Shown: positions 1-5,228 of the stretch, one piece after another
How positions within the stretch are numbered: the first letter of the stretch is position 1
Layout of the letters: each line of letters opens with the position of its first letter
DNA from: an uncultured Peptococcaceae bacterium
GTDB taxonomy: Bacteria; Bacillota; Peptococcia; Peptococcales; Peptococcaceae
Reading direction: 5' to 3'
Assembly: GCA_900556545.1 (NCBI GenBank)
Contig: USPE01000148.1
Span: 1-5,228, forward strand
DNA: 5,228 nt
Position numbers and translations under genes: made by a program
The notes under the pieces: model-generated
Told to the model about the DNA's origin: nothing
The model's database searches: none
Seen by the model: only the letters and a program-made list of their open reading frames with translations

Positions 1-1
1 T

Positions 2-838
2 TTTCACGTAATCTCTAATAATGCTGTGTCAACTTCTAATTTAATCATTGGTATTGTAATGGCTGTACTTGTTGCACTCATTTTGTTGGGCGGTGTAAAA
101 CGTATCGGACAAGTAACAGAAAAGCTTGTTCCTTTTATGGCATTATTATATATCGTTCTTGCTGTCGGTGTTATCGTAATCAATATCCGCACAATTCCTA
201 CAGTATTTGCTTCTATTTTTGAAGGTGCATTTAAACCATCTGCCGTAACCGGCGGCATTGTCGGAAGCATGTTTACCAGTATGAAAAAAGGAGTTTCCCG
301 CGGTATCTTCTCTAATGAGGCTGGACTTGGTACTGGCTCCATCGCCCACGCATGTGCAGACACAAAAAAACCTGTAAAGCAGGGAATGTTTGGTATATTT
401 GAAGTATTTACTGACACAATTGTTATCTGTACTTTGACTGCTCTTGTTATTCTTTGCAGCGGAACCACGATTGAATATGGAGCTGCAGCTGGCGCTGAGC
501 TTACCATTTCTGGATTCACATCTGTTTACGGAAGCTGGGTTTCCATCTTTACCGCAATTGCAATGTGCTGCTTCGCCTTTTCTACTATTCTTGGATGGGG
601 ACTCTATGGTGCCCGCTGCATTGAATTTTTATTCTCAGAGAAAGTCATTAAACCTTTCATGGTAGCGTATTCTCTCGTTGCAATCCTTGGTGCAACAGCA
701 AATCTTGGACTGATGTGGAGTATCGCAGAAACCTTCAATGGTTTAATGGCAATCCCTAACTTAATTGCACTATTTTTACTGTCTGGAACTGTTGTACGTC
801 TGACAAAGGAATATTTCGCAACGGAAGGTGCAAAATAA
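2..838 (+). CDS. Sodium:alanine/glycine symporter, AGCS family (C-terminal part, 5' truncated)
   Basis: This is an inner-membrane secondary transporter that takes up alanine and/or glycine with Na+ (or H+). The reading frame is open to the left edge with no start in view, so the N-terminus lies outside; the GTG at 26 is not a credible start. The visible 278 residues are roughly 60% of the usual 440-480. The diagnostic AGCS stretch GVSRGIFSNEAGLGTGS is at 290-340, followed by IAHACADTKKPVKQGMFGIF, the conserved block seen in clostridial members. Hydrophobic membrane segments lie near codons at 38-105, 130-190, 405-470, 530-600, 655-715 and 735-790, and the protein ends in a short charged tail (KEYFATEGAK). 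The TAA at 836-838 is followed by no clear hairpin terminator, and the next gene converges on it. GC is about 41%, lower than the other genes here. Family assignment is firm; the exact substrate (alanine, glycine, D-alanine) cannot be read from the sequence. Confidence 0.93.
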   Translation, partial: FHVISNNAVSTSNLIIGIVMAVLVALILLGGVKRIGQVTEKLVPFMALLYIVLAVGVIVINIRTIPTVFASIFEGAFKPSAVTGGIVGSMFTSMKKGVSRGIFSNEAGLGTGSIAHACADTKKPVKQGMFGIFEVFTDTIVICTLTALVILCSGTTIEYGAAAGAELTISGFTSVYGSWVSIFTAIAMCCFAFSTILGWGLYGARCIEFLFSEKVIKPFMVAYSLVAILGATANLGLMWSIAETFNGLMAIPNLIALFLLSGTVVRLTKEYFATEGAK

Positions 839-847
839 AGAAAAATC

Positions 848-2689
848 TTAGCTTAACTCAAACATACCGTGATACAGCTGATAATATTTGCCTTGCTGTG
901 CCAACAGCGACTCATGATTACCCTGTTCGATGATACGTCCGTGTTCCAGCACCAATATCTGATCGGCATTGCGAACAGTGGACAACCGATGGGCAATGAT
1001 AAAGACAGTGCGGCCCTGCATTAGCTGATCCATTCCTTTTTCAATTAACAATTCAGTTCGTGTATCAATAGAACTGGTGGCCTCATCTAAAATTAATACA
1101 GTCGGATTGGCCACGGCAGCACGGGCAATGGCCAATAGCTGCCGTTGTCCCTGGCTGAGATTGGTACCGTCGGAGGTCAGCACAGTGTGGTATCCTTCCG
1201 GCAAATGCTGAATAAAGGAATGAGCGTTGGCCAGTTTTGCTGCTGCAATCACCTCATCGTCGGTGGCGTTTAAACGGCCATAACGAATATTTTCCATAAC
1301 GGTGCCGGTGAATAGGTGGGTATCCTGCAATACCATGGATAAGGTGCTGCGCAGATCTGCTTTGCTTATCTGGTTAATATCAATGCCATCATAAGTGATG
1401 GTGCCGCCGGATAAATCAAAGAACCGATTGATTAGATTGGTGATACTGGTTTTACCGGCGCCTGTAGAGCCTACAAGGGCTATTTTTTGTCCCGGTTTGG
1501 CATCCAGGCTTACATCCTGCAGCACCGGTTTATCAGGCTTATATTGGAAAAATACATGATCAAAACGGATATGGCCCTGCACAGGGATTTGTTTGGTGCT
1601 GCCATCAGTCTGTTTTACATTCCATACAGGTTTTTGCTGTGTTTCTTTCCGTGTTATGGTTCCCAAATCCGATTCGGGCAGTTCGTCCATCAGCTGAAAG
1701 ATTCGCTCCGCACCAGCCAACGCATTTAGCAGGGAATTAAACTGCTGAGAAATTTGTGTAATCGGATGAGAAAATGAACGGGTGTACTGTAAAAATGCAG
1801 CTACCGTTCCTAAATCCAATCGGCCGAAGATAGCCATGATACTGCCGAAAATAGCAGTAATGGCATAATTGATGTAGGATAGATTGCCCATGGTCGGCAT
1901 CAGGATATTGGCAAAGGTGTGGGCATTGGTAGAAGCCTGGCAGAGATTACTGTTCAGTTCATCAAAGCGAGCTTTGGCCTGTTCTTCGTAGCAAAAGACC
2001 TTAACCACCTTTTGACCTTCCATCATTTCCTCAATATAACCATTCATCGCGCCGATTGCCTGCTGCTGTTTGCGGAAATACAAGCCGCTCTTACCGCCGA
2101 TTTTACCAATGGCAAAAATCATAACCGCTACCATCAGCAAAACAAGTACAGTCAACAGAGGACTTAAAATCAACATCATCACAAAAACACCAGTGACTGT
2201 AATGAAAGATGATATAAACTGAGCAAAACTGCTGTTGAGCAAATCGCGCAGAGTGTCGGTATCGCTGGTAAATCGGCTCATCAACTCTCCATGGGTGTGA
2301 TTATCAAAGAAAGCAATGGGCAGAGATTGCATGCGATTGAACAAATCGGTACGGATTTGATATAGCGTGCGGGTAGAGATCACCAGCATCAATCGGCTGT
2401 AAGTGAATGTTGCCGCTACTCCCAGCAGATAAATGGCAGCCATGATAGCCAGCATCAGAATAAAATCAGACAAATCGGGGTTCTGATGACCGATAAACGG
2501 TAAAATATAATTATTAATCAGCGGCTTTAAAAAATAGGTTCCGGCGATAGAAGCAGCTGCACTGACTACGATACAGAGTACGGCAAAAAACAAATGTACT
2601 TGAAAACCCTGCATATAGCTGAGGATTCTCAGAATTGTTTTTTTCACATTTTGGGGTTTAACCGTTGATTTCATTTTCGTTGGCGGCAT
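848..2689 (-). CDS. Heterodimeric ABC exporter subunit with the catalytic ATP-site residues (TM288/BmrD/EfrD-like)
   Basis: This 613-residue half-transporter has an exporter membrane domain (about residues 30-320, six predicted helices) followed by a nucleotide-binding domain. Seen in the sequence: A-loop Tyr383, Walker A GSTGAGKT (407-414), Q-loop Gln455, signature LSQGQ (511-515) instead of LSGGQ, Walker B VLILDE with catalytic Glu536, D-loop SSID, and H-loop His567. A hydrophilic linker of about 35 residues (near 340-375) separates the domains, as is common in this subunit type. Catalytic Glu and His with a non-canonical signature are the marks of the hydrolysing partner in asymmetric heterodimers. 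I chose the ATG at 2689 because AAAGGAG (2699-2705) lies 9 bases upstream; the longer frame back to 2788 would begin deep inside the partner gene. ATG 2674 is a weaker alternative. The gene overlaps the partner gene's end by 32 bases, so the two are probably translationally coupled. Relatives export drugs, lipids or peptides; the substrate here is unknown. Confidence 0.93.
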   Translation of the reverse strand: MPPTKMKSTVKPQNVKKTILRILSYMQGFQVHLFFAVLCIVVSAAASIAGTYFLKPLINNYILPFIGHQNPDLSDFILMLAIMAAIYLLGVAATFTYSRLMLVISTRTLYQIRTDLFNRMQSLPIAFFDNHTHGELMSRFTSDTDTLRDLLNSSFAQFISSFITVTGVFVMMLILSPLLTVLVLLMVAVMIFAIGKIGGKSGLYFRKQQQAIGAMNGYIEEMMEGQKVVKVFCYEEQAKARFDELNSNLCQASTNAHTFANILMPTMGNLSYINYAITAIFGSIMAIFGRLDLGTVAAFLQYTRSFSHPITQISQQFNSLLNALAGAERIFQLMDELPESDLGTITRKETQQKPVWNVKQTDGSTKQIPVQGHIRFDHVFFQYKPDKPVLQDVSLDAKPGQKIALVGSTGAGKTSITNLINRFFDLSGGTITYDGIDINQISKADLRSTLSMVLQDTHLFTGTVMENIRYGRLNATDDEVIAAAKLANAHSFIQHLPEGYHTVLTSDGTNLSQGQRQLLAIARAAVANPTVLILDEATSSIDTRTELLIEKGMDQLMQGRTVFIIAHRLSTVRNADQILVLEHGRIIEQGNHESLLAQQGKYYQLYHGMFELS

Positions 2690-4421
2690 GAGATTGGGCT
2701 CCTTTCTGCTGAGAATAATAAACTTCCTGATAAATTGGGTTGGTAGCCAGCAATTGTTTGTGGGTGCCGACAGCGTTAATGGTTCCATTATCCATAACGA
2801 TGATGAGATCAGCGTCCATTACTGACGTAATGCGCTGCGCAATAATAATGGTAGTGGTGTCTGATAAATTTTGCCGAAAAGCCTGACGAATGCGGCTGTC
2901 GGTGGCAGTATCCACAGCGCTGGTACTGTCGTCCAAGATGATAATCTGCGGTTTTTTCAGCAGCGCTCTGGCGATACACAGCCGTTGTTTTTGCCCGCCG
3001 GACAGATTAACACCGCCCTGGCTTAAATCGGTGTCGTAACCCTGCGGAAACGCCATAATAAAGTCATGGGCCTGGGCTGCCTGACAGGCTGCCATCAGTT
3101 CCTCGTCGGTAGCCTGCCTGTTTCCCCAACGCAGATTATCCTTAATGGTGCCGGAGAACAGAACATTTTTTTGCAGCACCATAGCTACTGCGTTGTGCAG
3201 CGTATTTAAGGTGTATTCCTGCACGTTGTGACCGCCCACGATTACCTGTCCTTCGGTAGCATCATACAGACGGGGAATTAATTGAACCAGCGTTGTTTTA
3301 GAAGCTCCGGTTCCCCCCAGTATGCCCACGGTCTGTCCTGACTGAATAGACAAATTGATATTTTGCAAAACCGGTTCGGCGTTATCCTGTAAGTTGTAAC
3401 GGAAAGAAACATTTTTAAATTGAATAGAGCCGTCTTCTAATTGCAGATTTGTGTCTGCTGTATCATCAGTCAGATCCAAAGGCTCGTCAAATACCTCACA
3501 AATACGCAGCGCGGAAGCGCGGGACATGATTAACATAATAAAAATCATGGAAATCATCATCAATGACATTAAAATCTGTGAAACATAGCTAATGAAACTG
3601 AGCAGCTCACCGGTCTGCATGTCGCCTGCGATGATCAGATTGCCTCCAAACCAGGCAATGGCAATCATACAACTGTACATAACCAACTGCATGATGGGTG
3701 AAATCCAAATCAGTAATTTTTCTGCCCGCAGCTGACTGTCCCGCAGCTGGTCTGCCGCTTGGCGGAAGGTTTCCCGCTCATGGTCTTCCCGCACAAAGGC
3801 TTTTACTAAATGAATGGCGGTCAGGTTTTCCTGTACGCGGGCGTTCAATTTATCATATTTGTTAAGCATAGCCTGAAAGCGAGGATAAGCACGGGAGCTG
3901 ATCAGATAGAGTGAAATGCCCAGCACAGGAATAGCAATCAGAAAAATCAGTGCCAGTTCTGCGTTGATGTAGACTGCCATTAAGGTGGCGCAAATCAGCA
4001 TCATGGGCGCCCGCACTGCCGTACGAATCATCATCATAAATGCCATCTGTGTGTTGTTTACATCGGTTGTTAAACGGGTAATCAGAGATGCCGTTGTAAA
4101 CTTATCAATATTGCGGAAGGAAAACTCCTGTATTTTATAAAAAAGCTTCTGGCGGATTCCTTTTGACAATCCGGCGCCGGCCACTGCGGCAAAACGACCG
4201 GCTAATACACCGGCTGTTAACGAGATAAAGGCCATACCGATCATCAGCAACCCCATTTTGGCAACATAGTGAATATCACCATTGCCAATGCCGTTATCAA
4301 TAATTTTAGCCATAACCAAGGGCATAAGAATTTCCATGCAGACCTCGATGGAAATAATCATCGGCGCTAATATGGCATATTTCTTATAGGTTCCTAAGCA
4401 GGAGAGAATATGTTTGAGCAT
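2658..4421 (-). CDS. Heterodimeric ABC exporter subunit with degenerate ATP-site residues (TM287/BmrC/EfrC-like)
   Basis: This 587-residue half-transporter is the first gene of the exporter operon. Six predicted membrane helices span about residues 15-300, with the coupling region ENLTAIHLVKAFVRED near 198-213, then the nucleotide-binding domain. Seen: A-loop Tyr342, Walker A GGTGASKT (369-376) with Ser374 in place of the invariant Gly, Q-loop Gln417, canonical signature LSGGQ (473-477), Walker B IIILDD with Asp498 where the catalytic Glu should be, D-loop SAVD, and Gln529 replacing the H-loop His (IIIAQR). In heterodimeric exporters this pattern marks the subunit whose Walker motifs form the non-hydrolysing site, while its LSGGQ completes the active site of the partner encoded at 848-2689. 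The start at 4421 gives the usual N-terminus (MLKHILSCLGTYKKY), with AAAGGA 10 bases upstream. A good promoter lies about 55 bases further upstream. Homology to multidrug exporters is clear; the cargo is unknown. Confidence 0.94.
   Translation of the reverse strand: MLKHILSCLGTYKKYAILAPMIISIEVCMEILMPLVMAKIIDNGIGNGDIHYVAKMGLLMIGMAFISLTAGVLAGRFAAVAGAGLSKGIRQKLFYKIQEFSFRNIDKFTTASLITRLTTDVNNTQMAFMMMIRTAVRAPMMLICATLMAVYINAELALIFLIAIPVLGISLYLISSRAYPRFQAMLNKYDKLNARVQENLTAIHLVKAFVREDHERETFRQAADQLRDSQLRAEKLLIWISPIMQLVMYSCMIAIAWFGGNLIIAGDMQTGELLSFISYVSQILMSLMMISMIFIMLIMSRASALRICEVFDEPLDLTDDTADTNLQLEDGSIQFKNVSFRYNLQDNAEPVLQNINLSIQSGQTVGILGGTGASKTTLVQLIPRLYDATEGQVIVGGHNVQEYTLNTLHNAVAMVLQKNVLFSGTIKDNLRWGNRQATDEELMAACQAAQAHDFIMAFPQGYDTDLSQGGVNLSGGQKQRLCIARALLKKPQIIILDDSTSAVDTATDSRIRQAFRQNLSDTTTIIIAQRITSVMDADLIIVMDNGTINAVGTHKQLLATNPIYQEVYYSQQKGAQSHAANENEING
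2699..2705 (-). promoter_or_regulatory. Internal ribosome site deciding the second exporter gene's start
   Basis: AAAGGAG on the minus strand sits inside the last codons of the upstream exporter gene, 9 bases before ATG 2689. It supports this start over the much longer open frame reaching 2788 and over ATG 2674. It also implies that the second subunit is translated from the same mRNA as the first, which suits a 1:1 heterodimer. Confidence 0.8.
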
Positions 4422-4425
4422 TGCA

Positions 4426-4437
4426 TCAACGTCCTTT
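4426..4437 (-). promoter_or_regulatory. Ribosome site of the exporter operon, with two possible ATGs
   Basis: On the minus strand AAAGGA (4432-4437) lies 10 bases before the annotated ATG (4421) but only 5 bases before another ATG (4426), which is out of frame. The downstream ATG is chosen because it opens the conserved exporter N-terminus. The upstream one opens only a 10-codon frame ending in TAG at 4394. Confidence 0.65.
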
Positions 4438-4453
4438 CGTTTATATTTATAGC

Positions 4454-4473
4454 ATACAATGTTTAAGCTGTAT
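4454..4473. repeat. Short inverted repeat over the predicted exporter transcript start
   Basis: ATACA (4454-4458) and TGTAT (4469-4473) are inverted arms separated by 10 bases. They lie just downstream of the exporter -10 and span the predicted transcript start, where a repressor would block transcription. MarR- and TetR-type repressors of exporter operons use sites of similar size, but five-base arms in AT-rich DNA can occur by chance. Confidence 0.25.
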
Positions 4474-4474
4474 T

Positions 4475-4504
4475 ATTATAACGCTTTGCTCGGAACGATT
4501 TCAA
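4475..4504 (-). promoter_or_regulatory. Sigma-A-type promoter of the ABC exporter operon
   Basis: Read on the minus strand, -35 TTGAAA (4499-4504) is followed after 18 bases by a perfect -10 TATAAT (4475-4480). The predicted transcript start is near 4468, giving a leader of about 47 bases before the ATG at 4421. That is too short for the attenuator leader known upstream of bmrCD in Bacillus. The assignment rests on consensus match and position only. Confidence 0.7.
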
Positions 4505-4544
4505 GAGATTCAGCGGCCAATTTAACGGAGTTTTCATAAAGAGC

Positions 4545-4573
4545 TTGTTAAGAATTTGCAACAGCTTTACAAT
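4545..4573 (+). promoter_or_regulatory. Candidate upstream promoter for the SDR gene
   Basis: -35 TTGTTA (4545-4550), 17-base spacer, -10 TACAAT (4568-4573). The predicted start near 4580 would leave a leader of about 105 bases. The -10 overlaps the first bases of the palindrome at 4571-4583. AT-rich DNA yields such matches by chance, so confidence is moderate. Confidence 0.45.
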
Positions 4574-4583
4574 ATGTCATATT
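4571..4583. repeat. Perfect 13-base palindrome, possible operator
   Basis: AATATG-T-CATATT is a perfect inverted repeat with a one-base centre. It begins within the -10 of the upstream SDR promoter candidate. Shorter flanking arms TTTAC (4566-4570) and GTAAA (4588-4592) are also inverted but not centred on it. With no G or C beyond one pair per arm it would not make a stable RNA hairpin, so a protein-binding site is likelier than a terminator. Confidence 0.4.
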
Positions 4584-4630
4584 AAAAGTAAAAATTATTG
4601 TTTTTTATAGAAAAGAATGATCTGAAAATA

Positions 4631-4639
4631 TGTTATACT
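4631..4639 (+). promoter_or_regulatory. Candidate extended -10 promoter for the SDR gene
   Basis: TGTTATACT fits the extended -10 form TGnTATAAT with one mismatch. No good -35 lies 16-18 bases upstream (the region is A-rich), which is tolerable for extended -10 promoters. The predicted start near 4646 would give a leader of about 40 bases, more typical than that of the upstream candidate. Confidence 0.5.
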
Positions 4640-4665
4640 GCGTAAGAAAATATTTTTGTATCAAG

Positions 4666-4676
4666 AAAGGTTGGTG
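4666..4676 (+). promoter_or_regulatory. Ribosome site of the SDR gene, split and weak
   Basis: AAAGG (4666-4670) is 15 bases from ATG 4686, which is long. GGTG (4673-4676) is 9 bases away and could pair with the other part of the anti-Shine-Dalgarno. The intervening in-frame TTG 4671 and GTG 4674 are too close to AAAGG to be preferred. The site looks weaker than those of the exporter genes. Confidence 0.5.
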
Positions 4677-4685
4677 CAGTTATTT

Positions 4686-5228
4686 ATGCTGAACGAAAAA
4701 AAAATTGTTTTGGTTACCGGTGCCTCTCGTGGTATTGGACAGGCCATTGCCAGGCGGTTTGCCAAAGAAGGCTATGCGGTGGTGATGCATTATCATACCG
4801 GCCGTTTACAGGCCGAGCAAACAGCGGCGGAACTACAGGCCCAGGGTGCTTGTGTTTTGCTGCAGCAGGCAGATATTCGGGACAGTCAGCAGGTGCAGTC
4901 CATGGTAGAAACGATCCAAAAACAATGGGGGAATGTAGATATTCTGGTCAATAATGCCGGAATCGGCCAGCAGAAATTATTTACCGATATTACCGATACG
5001 GAGTGGCGCAACATGTTTGCTGTTCATGTAGATGGTACATTTTACTGCAGCAGGGCTGTATTACCGGCCATGATTAGCCGGAAAGCAGGCTGTATTATTA
5101 ATATTTCCTCTATGTCAGCGACGGTATCTTCTGTCAACAGAGGGGAATACTGCGTATCAAAAGCGGGAGTGTCTATGTTGACAAAGCTATATGCGGATCG
5201 CCTGGCAGGAGAACGAATTTATGTCTAT
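4686..5228 (+). CDS. Short-chain dehydrogenase/reductase, 3-oxoacyl-ACP reductase-like (3' truncated)
   Basis: This is the N-terminal 181 residues of a Rossmann-fold NAD(P)H-dependent reductase; family members are about 245-260 residues, so the substrate-binding C-terminus is off the window. Seen: cofactor motif TGASRGIG (11-18), NNAG (89-92), catalytic Ser142, Tyr155 and Lys159 in the YxxxK form YCVSK. The active-site Asn position (114) is His in AVHVDGTF. The stretch NNAGIGQQKLFTDIT resembles clostridial FabG-like proteins, including the group annotated as EF-P 5-aminopentanone reductase (YmfI). The segment NRGEYCVSKAG resembles a different 3-ketoacyl-reductase-like SDR clade. The true substrate is therefore open. 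Start ATG 4686 gives a normal SDR N-terminus; in-frame GTG 4674 and TTG 4671 sit too close to the AAAGG site. It is divergent from the exporter operon and is not clearly linked to it in function. Confidence 0.92.
   Translation, partial: MLNEKKIVLVTGASRGIGQAIARRFAKEGYAVVMHYHTGRLQAEQTAAELQAQGACVLLQQADIRDSQQVQSMVETIQKQWGNVDILVNNAGIGQQKLFTDITDTEWRNMFAVHVDGTFYCSRAVLPAMISRKAGCIINISSMSATVSSVNRGEYCVSKAGVSMLTKLYADRLAGERIYVY

Larger units (their letters stand above)
4422..4685. other. AT-rich divergent intergenic region between exporter operon and SDR gene
   Basis: These 264 bases lie between two divergent starts. They contain the exporter promoter (4475-4504, minus strand), two possible SDR promoters (4545-4573 and 4631-4639, plus strand), a 13-base palindrome (4571-4583) and a looser inverted repeat (4454-4473). 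The stretch 4505-4544 between the opposing promoter elements shows no recognisable motif. I see no tRNA, riboswitch or terminator hairpin here and no credible coding frame apart from very short ORFs. Confidence 0.85.

Noticed and set aside
4..519. 171-codon open frame on the minus strand
   Set aside because: It is antisense to the conserved AGCS symporter frame, has no recognisable domain, and no good ribosome site; long antisense frames are common opposite such genes.
146..665. Shorter frames inside the symporter gene (146-349 minus, 444-665 plus)
   Set aside because: They are out-of-frame shadows of the symporter with no family resemblance.
820..870. Possible terminator hairpin after the symporter (TTAGCTTAA and T-rich stretch on the minus strand)
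   Set aside because: Only about three base pairs can form and there is no GC-rich stem, so it does not qualify as an intrinsic terminator.
1487..2167. Plus-strand frames of about 80 codons at 1487-1729 and 1919-2167
   Set aside because: They lie antisense within the conserved exporter gene and show no protein-like motif or start signal.
2690..2788. N-terminal extension of the second exporter gene to an ATG at 2788
   Set aside because: The extra 33 codons lie inside the partner gene's conserved 3' coding region, and AAAGGAG nine bases before 2689 marks a better start.
4441..4451. TATAAA on the minus strand as an alternative exporter -10
   Set aside because: There is no -35 at suitable spacing, and it would leave almost no leader before the ribosome site; TTGAAA-18-TATAAT is far better.
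4422..4685. Riboswitch or attenuator leader in the divergent spacer
   Set aside because: There are no stable GC-rich stems or conserved aptamer motifs, and the predicted exporter leader is under 50 bases.

Overview
The window holds four protein-coding genes, two of them cut by its edges. The style points to Bacillota (Clostridia or Negativicutes), but I cannot name a genus. Three things support this: purine-rich ribosome sites (AAAGGAG, AAAGGA), sigma-A-like promoters (TTGAAA-18-TATAAT, extended -10 TGTTATACT), and the protein families themselves. I see no RNA gene, CRISPR array, insertion sequence, phage gene or long repeat.

Layout. Bases 2-838 (+) encode the C-terminal part of a sodium:alanine/glycine symporter (AGCS family). 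Nine bases after its stop is the stop of a convergent two-gene operon on the minus strand (4421 down to 848). This operon encodes the two halves of a heterodimeric ABC exporter of the TM287/288, BmrCD, LmrCD and EfrCD type. The upstream gene (2658-4421) carries the degenerate nucleotide-site residues and the downstream gene (848-2689) carries the catalytic ones. The two overlap by 32 bases. A 264-base AT-rich divergent spacer (4422-4685) holds a good promoter for the exporter operon, two candidate promoters for the gene on the other side, and two small inverted repeats that could be operators. From 4686 to the right edge (+) runs a truncated short-chain dehydrogenase/reductase (SDR).

How the genes work together. 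The exporter subunits clearly function as one complex: each contributes half of each ATP site. The symporter and the SDR have no demonstrable functional link to it. The symporter gene is AT-richer (about 41% GC by hand count) than the exporter and SDR genes (about 48-49% in the lines counted), so it may have a different history.

Novelty. I do not see an undescribed multi-gene system. The most interesting points are the mosaic look of the SDR around its active site, its His in place of the usual active-site Asn, a 13-base perfect palindrome at one SDR promoter, and a short out-of-frame ORF that competes for the exporter operon's first ribosome site.
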